DNA of 64,000 nt from an uncultured Bacteroides sp. Its GTDB lineage: Bacteria > Bacteroidota > Bacteroidia > Bacteroidales > Bacteroidaceae. Shown one piece after another: positions 26,272 to 36,443 of this stretch. The stretch lies in the NCBI RefSeq assembly GCF_905207245.1, contig NZ_CAJLKP010000005.1, positions 62,001 to 126,000 of the forward strand, written 5' to 3'. The notes beneath the pieces were generated by a model. That model was not told the origin of the DNA. It saw nothing but the letters and a program-made list of their open reading frames with translations, and made no database searches. Position 1 is the stretch's first letter. Each line of letters begins with the position of its first letter. A program made the position numbers and the translations under genes.

Positions 26272-27711
26272 ATGAAAGCATTAAACAAACAAACCGCTCC
26301 CAAAGCTCAACGCCCGGAACGCATCATTCAGTTCGGTGAAGGCAATTTCCTGCGTGCATTTATTGACTGGATTATCTACAACATGAATGAAAAAGCTGAC
26401 TTCAACAGCAGTGTTGTAGTAGTTCAACCCATTGATAAAGGTATGGTGGACATGCTGAATGCACAGGACGACCTTTACCACGTAAACCTGCAAGGTCTGG
26501 ATAAAGGAGAAACCGTAAACAGCCTGACGTTGATTGATGTAATCAGCCGTGCACTGAACCCTTACTCTCAAAACGAGGAGTTTATGAAGCTGGCCGACCA
26601 ACCGGAAATGCGTTTTGTCATCTCCAACACAACGGAAGCCGGTATTGCTTTCGACCCCTCCTGCAAACTGACTGACACCCCGGCTTCTTCATATCCGGGC
26701 AAACTGACTCAACTCTTGTACCGTCGTTTCAAAACTTTCAACGGTGATAAAAGCAAAGGTCTGATTATCTTCCCTTGCGAACTTATCTTCCTGAACGGCC
26801 ATAAACTGAAAGAAACCATCTACCAATATATTGAATTATGGCAATTAGGCGATGAATTCAAGACTTGGTTTGAAGAAGCTTGCGGCGTATATGCCACGCT
26901 TGTTGACCGTATCGTTCCGGGATTCCCGCGCAAAGATATCGCAGCTATCAAAGAAAAATTGCAATATGATGATAACATGGTAGTACAGGCTGAAATCTTC
27001 CATCTTTGGGTTATCGAAGCTCCTCAGGAAATTGCCAAAGAATTCCCTGCTGACAAGGCTGGTTTGAATGTATTGTTCGTTCCTTCTGAAGCACCTTATC
27101 ACGAAAGAAAGGTTACTTTGCTGAATGGCCCGCACACTGTTCTTTCTCCGGTTGCTTATCTGTCTGGCGTAAATATCGTACGCGATGCTTGTCAGCATCC
27201 GGTTATCGGCCAGTATATCCATAAGGTAATGTTTGATGAGTTGATGGAGACTCTGAACTTGCCGAAAGATGAGCTGAAGAAATTTGCAGAAGATGTATTG
27301 GAACGTTTCAACAATCCGTTCGTTGACCATGCCGTAACCAGCATCATGCTGAACTCTTTCCCGAAATATGAAACCCGCGATCTGCCCGGTTTGAAGACTT
27401 ACCTGCAACGCAAGGGTGAACTGCCGAAGGGATTAGTTCTCGGTCTGGCTGCCATCATTACTTATTATAAAGGTGGTATTCGCGAAGATGGCGCTGAAAT
27501 CGTTCCAAACGATGCTCCTGAAATCATGCAGTTATTGAAAGATTTGTGGGCAACAAACGATACTCAAAAAGTAGCCGAAGGCGTACTTGCCGCAACTTCT
27601 ATCTGGGGTGAAGATTTAAATAATATTCCGGGACTTACCGCTGCTGTAAAAGCTGATCTGGATTCTATTCAGGAAAAAGGAATGCTGGAAACAGTGAAGG
27701 GTATCCTTTAA
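26272..27711 (+). CDS. uxaB: Tagaturonate reductase (altronate oxidoreductase)
   Basis: The 479-aa NADH-dependent polyol dehydrogenase reduces tagaturonate to altronate after UxaC. The N-terminal Rossmann fold carries RIIQFGEGNFLRAFIDW near residues 15-31 (a typical mannitol/altronate dehydrogenase start), VVVQPIDKG and NTTEAGIAF near 122. The C-terminal catalytic domain has VDRIVPGFP, APYHERKVTLLNGPHTVLSP and FVDHAVTSIMLNSFPKYETRDLP. The size agrees with UxaB (about 480 aa). ATG 26272 is used instead of an earlier one at 26221 overlapping the regulator. It is followed by a strong terminator. Confidence 0.95.
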   Translation: MKALNKQTAPKAQRPERIIQFGEGNFLRAFIDWIIYNMNEKADFNSSVVVVQPIDKGMVDMLNAQDDLYHVNLQGLDKGETVNSLTLIDVISRALNPYSQNEEFMKLADQPEMRFVISNTTEAGIAFDPSCKLTDTPASSYPGKLTQLLYRRFKTFNGDKSKGLIIFPCELIFLNGHKLKETIYQYIELWQLGDEFKTWFEEACGVYATLVDRIVPGFPRKDIAAIKEKLQYDDNMVVQAEIFHLWVIEAPQEIAKEFPADKAGLNVLFVPSEAPYHERKVTLLNGPHTVLSPVAYLSGVNIVRDACQHPVIGQYIHKVMFDELMETLNLPKDELKKFAEDVLERFNNPFVDHAVTSIMLNSFPKYETRDLPGLKTYLQRKGELPKGLVLGLAAIITYYKGGIREDGAEIVPNDAPEIMQLLKDLWATNDTQKVAEGVLAATSIWGEDLNNIPGLTAAVKADLDSIQEKGMLETVKGIL

Positions 27712-27730
27712 TTAATCTACAAGTATCGTA

Positions 27731-27767
27731 AAGAAGGGTGGAGCAGTGGCTTCACCCTTCTTTTTTT
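27731..27767 (+). terminator. Rho-independent terminator of uxaB
   Basis: Perfect 10-bp arms (27731-27740, 27753-27762) and a run of Ts to 27767, 20 bp after the stop. Confidence 0.9.
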
Positions 27768-27866
27768 ATGTTAAGAAGCATAACTATGTATTTCTTGTTC
27801 CGAAAAATTCTTTTTATCATTCTCTTTTGGTATATTTAAAGCGTTAATTCTTAAAATCAAACTGCT

Positions 27867-28010
27867 ATGGGGAAGACACTATGTACTGTTCTCGGGGTGG
27901 TCTTATTCTCTCATTCAACCCAATAAAGGTAGTAACCAACAAGTCTGGAATTTCACAGATATTAAGCTCCAGGATGCGAATTATGAATTAAAGTATGATA
28001 TCATTAAAGA
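27867..28010 (+). pseudogene. Decayed fragment of a secreted-protein gene upstream of the RHS gene
   Basis: An ATG at 27867 opens a short signal-peptide-like frame (MGKTLCTVLGVVLFSHST) that stops at 27926 (TAA at 27924-27926). The neighbouring frame continues with a protein-like sequence QPNKGSNQQVWNFTDIKLQD and onward to 28068, where it overlaps the RHS gene start. A single frameshift would join the two. The G-x-N-x-x-W-x-F pattern resembles the start of many Bacteroidota secreted proteins. I read it as the relic of a frameshifted, truncated gene. The peptide evidence is short and the call is tentative. Confidence 0.4.
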
Positions 28011-28018
28011 CAATAATT

Positions 28019-31000
28019 ATGAAAAAACATATTTTGATTATAATATATTTAGTAACAAATATATTTAGTATGCATTGTAGCCCGTTATCCAATGATACAA
28101 TAGAATTGTTACGATTTTCTGCAGATAGCATAAATTCTTTGATTAGAAAACAGCAAAATGAAAGATATGAAACGAAATTCATGCAACGAAGTAATACAGA
28201 CATGAACAATAACCTCTTAAATGTATCGGATTATACGCCACCAACACCTGAAGCTGCCGGTATGAATTTATATGGAAATATTCCTGTTAATGAATATACA
28301 GGCACTCCTGATATCTCTATTCCCCTATATACACTAAAAAGTGGTCAAATAGAATTACCCATTACTCTATCATATCATGCAAGTGGTATAAAAGTTGCAC
28401 AAGAAGCAACATGGGTGGGATTAGGATGGAATTTGCTTGCAGGAGGATGTGTTACCTTGAACGCTATTGGTAATGTAGATGCATGTTCCGCAAATTATCC
28501 ATCATGGGAGGAATGGGAGAAAATTAAATATCAATGGAAGGTTATTGGTGGAGATACAGCCAATATTCGCACAGGTATTGAAGATCAATTTCACAAATGG
28601 GGATGTTTATGCTATGATCAATACACAAGTACAACTACCGATGATGTATTAAATCAAGGGTTATTCGGACAAGGGGAAAGAGATGTTTTCGAAGTTTCTC
28701 TTCCTAACGGGAGTTCATTCAAATACATATTACATCCTAAAAATCAAACTCCTATCATTATCGGGCCACGTCATAATTACAAAATAATACACTCTACGGG
28801 AGATATAGTGGTAACTGATGATTCTGGAATTCAATATACTTTCACAGTCTATACTTTCAATGGCAAGTATGCACCATTGACATATTTGTTAACTACAATC
28901 AAAGACACGAGAGGTAATGTTATATCACTTTCTTATGTTGATGCGACCTGTTACTCTATTCCTGTTATCTCTGAATATTACACAATTGGCTATCCTCTTT
29001 ATAATGATTTTACTAAACGGAACTTCAATTCAACAACTAATAAAGCTCCTTATCTATCGAAAATAGAATCTAATACTGAAGAGATAAAATTTACATTAAG
29101 CAACAGAGAAGATCTTTCTCCTGGAACAATAGGGAGACTAGTTTCCATCGAAATAAAGAATAAGTTAAACAATGAAATTATATACTCATATAATTTTGAC
29201 TATAGTTATTTCATGTGTGCTACGAATGCAATTGGAGGTAATGCATTAAGTAGTGAAGATTGTATAGGAGCAGCAGGATATGTTTCTCAAAATCCAGAAG
29301 TAACTTTACGTAAACGTCTCAAACTACTTTCTCTTTCAAAACAAAATAACAACATGCAAGGAGAAACATATTCATTCATTTATAATGAAGAACAACCATT
29401 ACCATATAAGACATCCTTCGCTGTGGATTATTGGGGATTTTACAATGGTGCAGAAAATATATCTTCACTTACCGGCTATCGCCACACACTTATACCTTCT
29501 ATTGAAGGATTAGGAATTAACCAAGACGCACTTATAATTCAGGGACAGGAGCTACCAGCACAAACAGCTGTCAGGAATGCGAGTCATAAATATATAACGG
29601 CTAATATGCTAAAGAAAATAACATACCCGACGGGAGGTAGTATAGAATTCGAATTTGAACCTCATACTTTTACTAATGCCAAAGTCATTTCAAAAGAGGA
29701 TTTAGAAAAGTATGCTCCTAAATTGGCATATTTAAATACGGTGAATAACAATAATGCAGAGTTTTCCACTCCATTTGTAACTTTCAATATTCCATTTGCA
29801 CAAACTGTAACCATAAATGTAACAGTTCGTTTTGATGATTATTCAGCGAGTCAAGTCGAAGGTTCAGGAACAATTATCAGGCAGGTTGGTTCTACTGGAG
29901 GAGGAATTATAAAATCATATAAAGTAACATCACAAAATGCAACTGATGAACACTCATATCATGTTGTTGAATCATTTACCTTGGAAGCCGGAGATTATGT
30001 ACTGTCATCCACTTTAGCGTCAATAGTCCCCAATCAAGGTTACACCGCCCGTAATGTTAGTGCTGCAACATTAACTTACAAATCACAAATATTCAATGTA
30101 GATATAGATACTTTGGAACATATTGGTGCCGGAGTGAGAATAAAAACTATTACCCAAAGGAATAACACAGGAGAAATCTTAGAGAGGACCAAATATCTTT
30201 ACGAATTGGATAATCATAAAAGTTCCGGTCTGTTGATGATTCCTATTAACTTTGTGACTGATCACAATATTCGTCATGGTCTGGATAATTGCCCTATACA
30301 TAGTATGGTAGATCATCAATTTCGTAGATATGATGCACAAACATTATCTCCTCCAGCTTCTGCTTCCAATGGAAATCCAGTCGGTTATAGTCGTGTGATT
30401 AAACAAAAGGAAATAATCAATATAGGAAAAGAAGTATTTGTCTTTGCTAATGAAAGTTGTGAAGTTATTGATGCTACACTTTGCTATTTTCCAGAGAACT
30501 ATAGTGGACGCTTAATCAGGAAAAGTATATATGATGCAAATAATAAACTCGTAAAAGAAGAAAATAATAAATATTCCATTGTCAATAAGGTTAAAGAATT
30601 AGTCAATATAAAAGTCATAGACAATTATGTTGGCCCTGTAAATCATTGCCTTTCACTTGAAGGACATCCTTTTTGTAATCCATACATATATAATGGACGT
30701 TTTTTTATAACTTTATATCCATACATTGCTTATGACATCCAGTTAACTCAACAAACAGAAACTGAGTACCTCAATTCAGTACCAATAAGCAAAGAGAAAC
30801 TTTATACATATAACCAACGCAATCAAATATCAACCTGTAAAACAAGTACCAGTCGTTCTGACTACATTCAGGAGACATATAAATATGCTGCCGATTCTTC
30901 TTTCTATAAAGATCACTTGGACTATAATGTACTTACTGCAGTAATGAGATATAAACGTACATCAGGCAGTTCAACTGCCATTTTAGAAAATAAGTATGGA

Positions 31001-34000
31001 AATGTATTTACTAAATTTACATTGCTTTCAAGTACGGAGTCAAGCAATGTATCGCCCAAAAGACGTACTGTTTCATATAAATATGATAGTAAATGGAATC
31101 CTGTCGAAGTAACCTATCAAGACAGTTCGTCGGTTGTTTATTTATGGGGATATAAATATTCCCGGATTATTGCAAAAATTACTAATATTACATATGCCAA
31201 AGTACTGTCCCGACTGGGAGAAAGTTCATTGAATACTCTATGCAACTCCAATATCCCCAATAGTACTTCAGTGTATAATTTGCAAAATATATTTCCTGAT
31301 TGTGAAGTTACCACATGGCTTTATAATCCATCATACGGAGTTAGTGAAGTGAGGTCACCCAATGGATTAAAAACATTTTATGAGTATGATGCTGTAGGCA
31401 GAGTTTCTGAGATATTAGATTTAAACAGAAAAACAATCATGTCATTTCAATATCAGTTATCCCATAATGGAACATCACAAAATTTCTTCAAAACTCGTAC
31501 TATGATGAATGAGGAAGGGAATAAATATATGGAAGTATATAGTTATTATGATGGTTTAGGCCGCCCATACCAGACAGTGGAATGTAAAATAACTCCATTC
31601 CAAAATTTAATCACTTTACAAGAATATGATGCTGCAAATAGGAAAACATATACATGGTTACCCGTTGAGTCTGCTACCAGTACATATATGCCATCTGCTT
31701 CTGTTAAAGCTCAAGCTGTAGCTGATTATGGAGATACACATCCTTATACAAAGACAGAATACGAAGCTTCTCCTTTGAATAAAATAGTCAATCAATACGG
31801 AGTAGGGGAAGATTGGAATAATCACCCTGTACACATTGAATATATGACAAACACCACTTCTTCTCCATTGAACTGTCTTAATTACATGGTTAATGACAAC
31901 GGAGCTTTAGTGTCCAGCAATCAGTATTACGCCGCAGGACAGTTATATGTAACCAAAAGTACTGATGAAGATAATAACGTCGGGTATACCTTTACTGATA
32001 AGTCGGGACACACTATATTGACACGACAAATCTCAGGAGGTCAAAATCTTGATACCTATTATGTGTATGATGGACTCGACAATTTACGATACGTCCTTCA
32101 ACCGATGTATCAGACAAATACCAATCTGAATATGTATGCTTTCCAATATAAATATATGGGAAGACAATTGTGCATAGAGAAAAAGATGCCGGGAGCAGAA
32201 GCTATTAAATATGTATATGATAAATTAGACAGACTTATATTCTCGCAAGATGGCAATCAACGATTACAAAACGAATGGACTTTCTATTTGTATGATAGAT
32301 TGAATCGTCTTACAATACAAGGCATTTGTATGGAGATAGACCGGCTAAATTTAATTCCCGATGTAGTAGTAACTTGCTACAGAGAAAATAGCAATACAGG
32401 TTTAGGGGGAAGTGGATATTATTCTACATTTATACCGGTTGACAAGGTCAAAGAAATACATATTGTAAATTATTACGACGATTATAAGTTTTGTTCATTA
32501 ACAGGATTTTCCGGTGTACCACATTTCTCAATGGGCAGCAATGCCAAAGGCTATCTAACCGGTAATGTCGTTACCATTTTGGAAGATGGTAAGAAACTAT
32601 ATTCCGCTAATTATTACGATGTTAAAGGCAGAATTACAAAAAAGGTCTCAAGCAATCATATGAATGAATATGAAGTGGATAACATTACTTATTCTTTTAC
32701 TGATAAACCATTAACAATAAGTCATACCCATACAGCAATAAATACAACAGAATTATATACTTATGTTTATGATCATGCAGAACGCCTGCAAGAAGTAAGA
32801 CACAAGTTAAATGGGAATAGTGAAGTAAAGCTTGTTATCAATACCTATGATAAGTTAGGGAGATTAAAAACAAAAACGCATCATGGCACTTCAGGACATA
32901 AGCTGACTTATGAATATAATATACGTAATTGGTTGACCCAAATCAGCGGAACACTTTTCGAACAAAATCTTTATTATAACACAGGAAATGGAAGTCAATG
33001 TTATAATGGCAATATTGGAAGTATGACTTGGAAGAGTGGGGAAGACGGTATACGTGGTTATAAGTTTACTTATGATAATATGAGTCGCATGAGAAATGCT
33101 ATTTATGGCGAAGGAACAAGTATCACTCCTTCTACAGGAAAAAACTTCTCAGAGAATGTGATCGGTTATGATTATAATGGAAATATTACCGGTCTACAAA
33201 GATATGGTAAGATGAGTGGAAGTACTTATGGAAAGATTGATGATTTAACCTTAACGTATGTGGGCAATCAACTTAATAATGTGACCGATGCCGCAACAGA
33301 TCCTCTTTATAATGGTGCATTTAACTTCGTTGATGGCAATAAAACTTCTATTCAGGAGTACAAATATGATGCTAATGGTAATTTAGAACAAGATTATAAT
33401 AAGAAAATAGCTAATATTCAATATAATAGTTTAAATTTGCCAAGTACACTACAATTTGCAAATGGTAATAGCACGGATTACTTATATGGTGCTGATGGTA
33501 TGAAACGACGAGTAACTCATAAAACAGCAATTGCCAATATTTCCGTACCAATGGGACAGATAAAGGAATTGGCAAATAGTCAGATTTCTCAGACTAATAC
33601 TACTGACTATTGTAATAATGTGATCTATGAAAATGGAGTTCTAAGCATGATTCTCACTGAAGAAGGTTATGTGACGTTAAATGGAGATACTCCTATTTAT
33701 CATTATTACCTGAAAGATCATCAAGGCAATAATCGCATAGTCATGAACCAAAATGGGACAACGGTTGAACAAGTTAATCACTATTATCCGTTTGGTGGCT
33801 TGTTTGGCGAGGGAATAGCTACTAGTAACCAGAATTACAAGTATAATGGGAAAGAGTTGGATCGTATGCATGGATTAGATTGGTATGATTATGAAGCGAG
33901 GCATTATGATATGGCATTAGGAAGATTTACGACGATAGATCCATTAACAGAAAAATATTATTGGATTAGTTCTTATACATATTGCCTGAATAACCCTGCA

Positions 34001-34648
34001 AATCTCATTGACCCGGATGGTAGGGACTGGTATCGTATTAAAGATGAGAATAATGAATGGACATACCAGTGGAGTACGGAAATTCATTCACAAAAAGAAT
34101 TGGATAAGACTATAAAAGGAGCAGAATATTTAGGACTAACATATAAGTCTGATAATACATATTATAGTTTATTTGGTCAAACAGAAGATGCAAACACAAA
34201 GGAGGGTAAAGCTATGAGCAAATTGGACGCTGCGATAATTAACTATGTTGATTTTCTAAAAGAGAGTGTAATTGATCCTGAAATAAAACAAAGACAAACA
34301 GATTTTGACATTGGGGCATACGCAAGAACATCCGCTCTTGGTTTAACAGAAGATACCTATTTTAGTTTTGAATATGGAGCACAGGGAAATACTGGTATAG
34401 CCTATTATTATATGATAGGTAGAGGGCAACAAAATAAGGGAATTTTTGAAAGCTGGACAACAACAAATAGCTTCATTTATAATTCAAACAGGGGAACTGG
34501 TAGTATGAAATCTGGATATAATTTAAGATTTCCGAGAAGTGGTGGATCAAGCAACAACTGGAGTGCACGAGTCGTCTTTACTACTAAAGAAGCAAAAAAT
34601 AACACCTATTCTATATTCAAAAAACTATTTTTTTATGAAAACAAATAA
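28019..34648 (+). CDS. Large YD-repeat/RHS-core protein with variable C-terminal domain (candidate polymorphic toxin)
   Basis: A 2,209-aa protein with a cleavable N-terminal hydrophobic segment (residues 1-20) ending near a Cys. A conserved RHS N-terminal sequence follows at about 79-145 (YGNIPVNEYTGTPDI, ITLSYHASGIKVAQEA, VGLGWNL). Many YD repeats follow, such as YEYDAVGRVSEI, YYYDGLGRPYQT, YVYDKLDRLIFS, NTYDKLGRLKTK and YKYDANGNL. The RHS-associated core spans about 1894-2001 (YHYYLKDHQGNNR, WYDYEARHYDMALGRF, CLNNPANLIDPDG). After DPDG comes a 208-residue tail with no domain I recognise, where such proteins carry toxin or effector domains. The overlapping downstream gene supports that reading. 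The gene is visibly more AT-rich than its neighbours. ATG 28019 replaces the longer frame. Confidence 0.9.
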   Translation: MKKHILIIIYLVTNIFSMHCSPLSNDTIELLRFSADSINSLIRKQQNERYETKFMQRSNTDMNNNLLNVSDYTPPTPEAAGMNLYGNIPVNEYTGTPDISIPLYTLKSGQIELPITLSYHASGIKVAQEATWVGLGWNLLAGGCVTLNAIGNVDACSANYPSWEEWEKIKYQWKVIGGDTANIRTGIEDQFHKWGCLCYDQYTSTTTDDVLNQGLFGQGERDVFEVSLPNGSSFKYILHPKNQTPIIIGPRHNYKIIHSTGDIVVTDDSGIQYTFTVYTFNGKYAPLTYLLTTIKDTRGNVISLSYVDATCYSIPVISEYYTIGYPLYNDFTKRNFNSTTNKAPYLSKIESNTEEIKFTLSNREDLSPGTIGRLVSIEIKNKLNNEIIYSYNFDYSYFMCATNAIGGNALSSEDCIGAAGYVSQNPEVTLRKRLKLLSLSKQNNNMQGETYSFIYNEEQPLPYKTSFAVDYWGFYNGAENISSLTGYRHTLIPSIEGLGINQDALIIQGQELPAQTAVRNASHKYITANMLKKITYPTGGSIEFEFEPHTFTNAKVISKEDLEKYAPKLAYLNTVNNNNAEFSTPFVTFNIPFAQTVTINVTVRFDDYSASQVEGSGTIIRQVGSTGGGIIKSYKVTSQNATDEHSYHVVESFTLEAGDYVLSSTLASIVPNQGYTARNVSAATLTYKSQIFNVDIDTLEHIGAGVRIKTITQRNNTGEILERTKYLYELDNHKSSGLLMIPINFVTDHNIRHGLDNCPIHSMVDHQFRRYDAQTLSPPASASNGNPVGYSRVIKQKEIINIGKEVFVFANESCEVIDATLCYFPENYSGRLIRKSIYDANNKLVKEENNKYSIVNKVKELVNIKVIDNYVGPVNHCLSLEGHPFCNPYIYNGRFFITLYPYIAYDIQLTQQTETEYLNSVPISKEKLYTYNQRNQISTCKTSTSRSDYIQETYKYAADSSFYKDHLDYNVLTAVMRYKRTSGSSTAILENKYGNVFTKFTLLSSTESSNVSPKRRTVSYKYDSKWNPVEVTYQDSSSVVYLWGYKYSRIIAKITNITYAKVLSRLGESSLNTLCNSNIPNSTSVYNLQNIFPDCEVTTWLYNPSYGVSEVRSPNGLKTFYEYDAVGRVSEILDLNRKTIMSFQYQLSHNGTSQNFFKTRTMMNEEGNKYMEVYSYYDGLGRPYQTVECKITPFQNLITLQEYDAANRKTYTWLPVESATSTYMPSASVKAQAVADYGDTHPYTKTEYEASPLNKIVNQYGVGEDWNNHPVHIEYMTNTTSSPLNCLNYMVNDNGALVSSNQYYAAGQLYVTKSTDEDNNVGYTFTDKSGHTILTRQISGGQNLDTYYVYDGLDNLRYVLQPMYQTNTNLNMYAFQYKYMGRQLCIEKKMPGAEAIKYVYDKLDRLIFSQDGNQRLQNEWTFYLYDRLNRLTIQGICMEIDRLNLIPDVVVTCYRENSNTGLGGSGYYSTFIPVDKVKEIHIVNYYDDYKFCSLTGFSGVPHFSMGSNAKGYLTGNVVTILEDGKKLYSANYYDVKGRITKKVSSNHMNEYEVDNITYSFTDKPLTISHTHTAINTTELYTYVYDHAERLQEVRHKLNGNSEVKLVINTYDKLGRLKTKTHHGTSGHKLTYEYNIRNWLTQISGTLFEQNLYYNTGNGSQCYNGNIGSMTWKSGEDGIRGYKFTYDNMSRMRNAIYGEGTSITPSTGKNFSENVIGYDYNGNITGLQRYGKMSGSTYGKIDDLTLTYVGNQLNNVTDAATDPLYNGAFNFVDGNKTSIQEYKYDANGNLEQDYNKKIANIQYNSLNLPSTLQFANGNSTDYLYGADGMKRRVTHKTAIANISVPMGQIKELANSQISQTNTTDYCNNVIYENGVLSMILTEEGYVTLNGDTPIYHYYLKDHQGNNRIVMNQNGTTVEQVNHYYPFGGLFGEGIATSNQNYKYNGKELDRMHGLDWYDYEARHYDMALGRFTTIDPLTEKYYWISSYTYCLNNPANLIDPDGRDWYRIKDENNEWTYQWSTEIHSQKELDKTIKGAEYLGLTYKSDNTYYSLFGQTEDANTKEGKAMSKLDAAIINYVDFLKESVIDPEIKQRQTDFDIGAYARTSALGLTEDTYFSFEYGAQGNTGIAYYYMIGRGQQNKGIFESWTTTNSFIYNSNRGTGSMKSGYNLRFPRSGGSSNNWSARVVFTTKEAKNNTYSIFKKLFFYENK

Positions 34649-35417
34649 TTTTTTTTGTATATACATTGTATTATGTCCATTCTTTATTTTTTTCACCAAC
34701 GAGATAGATAAAGAATTATCATCCCCCTTTTACTCTAAAGATGGAAAATTTGAAATTGACAATAAAGATACAATCTCTGCGCGCTTCCCCTTTTTAGCAG
34801 ACATATTAGACTTCTATTATGTCTATTACTTGGCAATGCCTGATAACCTTGATGAATTGGAGGAGTTTATTGATAGTATGCATGTTGCATATCCAGAAGA
34901 ATTATATTATTATGACATACTAAAAAAACAAACTCTTGTAACTCTGAAAGAAAATAAAGTACATCTATTTTTTAGAGAAAATGAGTGTGAATTTCAACTG
35001 TGGATGCAAGAAAAGGATAGTACTATATTATTGTATAATGTGGGTAAGAAATGTTGTGATTTGGATTGTTTCCCACATCCGGAGGAGAAATTTGCAATAA
35101 CAAATCAGTTAGTTAATTCTACACCAAAAGCATTTAATGCAAAAAATAAAATTATTATAATGAAAACACAGCTCTCTAATGTTCTTCTAAATGAGATAAT
35201 GACCATTTCTCAGAAATATAAGATGGATAAAGATAAAGCTATTTTAATTGGCTATATAAGGAATGATGGGCTCTTTAATTATTGCAATAAAGAAAGAATC
35301 GATAACAATGAACCTTATTTCAAAGAAATAGAAATCATGTTGAAGCAATTCTGTGATGAGAATGGTATATATAGATTGGTATTTTATACATACTGCCCTC
35401 ATAGCAGCGTTCTTTAG
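34635..35417 (+). CDS. Exported or membrane-anchored small protein, candidate immunity protein for the RHS tail
   Basis: A 260-aa protein beginning with MKTNNFFCIYIVLCPFFIFF, a hydrophobic signal or anchor of about 20 residues, followed by a mostly polar body without known domains. Visible features are acidic stretches (DNLDELEEFIDSM), a cysteine-containing segment (KKCCDLDCFPHPEE, about 140-153) and a C-terminal GIYRLVFYTYCPHSSVL. The frame could begin earlier, but only inside the RHS gene; ATG 34635 overlaps the RHS stop by 14 bp, giving translational coupling. This placement is typical of immunity genes. The function as immunity is inference. Confidence 0.6.
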   Translation: MKTNNFFCIYIVLCPFFIFFTNEIDKELSSPFYSKDGKFEIDNKDTISARFPFLADILDFYYVYYLAMPDNLDELEEFIDSMHVAYPEELYYYDILKKQTLVTLKENKVHLFFRENECEFQLWMQEKDSTILLYNVGKKCCDLDCFPHPEEKFAITNQLVNSTPKAFNAKNKIIIMKTQLSNVLLNEIMTISQKYKMDKDKAILIGYIRNDGLFNYCNKERIDNNEPYFKEIEIMLKQFCDENGIYRLVFYTYCPHSSVL

Positions 35418-35614
35418 AATCTTTTCCCGCTAGTATGTGATTATGTATGAAGTAACATCAAATGACATAGGTTCTTATTTATCAGATAACATCAACTGAT
35501 AGTCCCTTTGTGGAATGGAGTCTCGAAAGACCAGAAAGAGTGATAAAGTGCAAGGCTAACAATAAGATATTGCAATCTGCTCATACTAAACTAAAATAAA
35601 AGTTTTCATCAATA
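35418..35614. other. Gene-free spacer after the RHS/immunity locus
   Basis: About 200 bp with no convincing open frame, promoter box or hairpin. It ends at the left inverted repeat of the following 3.35-kb unit. The longer gene-free stretch runs on to 35742 and contains that repeat and the first hairpin. Confidence 0.5.
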
Positions 35615-35632
35615 TTGCCTACATCCTACACC
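35615..35632 (+). repeat. Left terminal inverted repeat
   Basis: 18 bp, an exact reverse complement of 38949-38966. The flanking bases differ on the two sides. Confidence 0.85.
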
Positions 35633-35678
35633 AATTAGCATTTTCCTCTGAATATCAGCTATATATCGGGGAGGAAAG

Positions 35679-35716
35679 AGGTGTAGGTAGGTGTAGGGAA
35701 AAAGTTGCCTACACCT
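35679..35716. repeat. Hairpin and repeat beside the HU-like gene end
   Basis: AGGTGTAGG occurs twice in tandem (35679-35687, 35689-35697). Each can pair with CCTACACCT (35708-35716). The core GGTGTAGGGAA-AAAG-TTGCCTACACC recurs beside the VirE gene at 38865-38891. It may be the terminator of the HU-like gene. Confidence 0.8.
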
Positions 35717-35742
35717 GAAATATACCCTGAAACGCCCTCCGA

Positions 35743-36357
35743 TTATTTCGTAACCTCCTTATTATCAGCACGTACATATACTTTATGCGAACCTTGCCCT
35801 ATCACATTCAGATATCCCTTTTCTACGAGCAAATTGAGGTCATTTAGCGCTTTATTCTTCAGAAGTCCCGTAATTCCGCTGTAATCATGGCGGGTAATGA
35901 AAGGATGTGTCTCCAGAAAAGCCAGTAAACGACGATAACGTTCCGCACCAGTAAGCTCAGCGCTTTTCCGAAAACCATATTTGGCACGTTCCACATAACC
36001 CGCACAGCGTTTGCGAAAGTCGGGAGATACACGCAAATGTACTTTTCCAAAGAAAATAGTCTGCGAATGAATTTCTTTAGGATCCATCACCGGACGGGCT
36101 TGCAGGCCTGCCGAAAAATATCCGATATCACCCAATTGCACATGGTGCCCTTCGGATAGATAATAAGAGATGCGATCCTCAATCAAAGCCATTACGCCCG
36201 TCACATCACCGGGTGTAAAACTGGACATACCGGCTATATCCTGAACCAGACGTTCCATCTTAATCGTACCCTTATTTACAATACGCGGATACAAAGGTTG
36301 TAATTCGTCATCTCCTTTCGGATTGGGACGCCTTTGAAAATCATATTCTGCTGCCAT
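35743..36357 (-). CDS. HU-like DNA-binding protein with C-terminal winged-helix-like region
   Basis: A 204-aa protein. Residues 1-125 form an HU/HU-HIG-like domain as found in Bacteroides (AEYDFQRRPNPKG, KGTIKMERLVQDIAG, GHHVQLGDIGYFSAG, HLRVSPDFRKRC). Residues 140-200 (SAELTGAERYRRLLAFLETHPFITRHDYSGITGL) look like a winged helix-turn-helix ending in an NVIGQGSHKVYV wing. It lies divergent from the VirE-type gene. The combination of DNA-bending and helix-turn-helix domains fits a regulator or origin/element-binding protein, which is inference. Its transcript has a long structured leader. Confidence 0.85.
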   Translation of the reverse strand: MAAEYDFQRRPNPKGDDELQPLYPRIVNKGTIKMERLVQDIAGMSSFTPGDVTGVMALIEDRISYYLSEGHHVQLGDIGYFSAGLQARPVMDPKEIHSQTIFFGKVHLRVSPDFRKRCAGYVERAKYGFRKSAELTGAERYRRLLAFLETHPFITRHDYSGITGLLKNKALNDLNLLVEKGYLNVIGQGSHKVYVRADNKEVTK

Positions 36358-36443
36358 AATGCTATGTTATTAAGTTATTAATCATCATTTGCCCTATTCC
36401 TTTTCCTCATTTGCTTCAAGGAAAATGCCATTAAGCTATAGAC

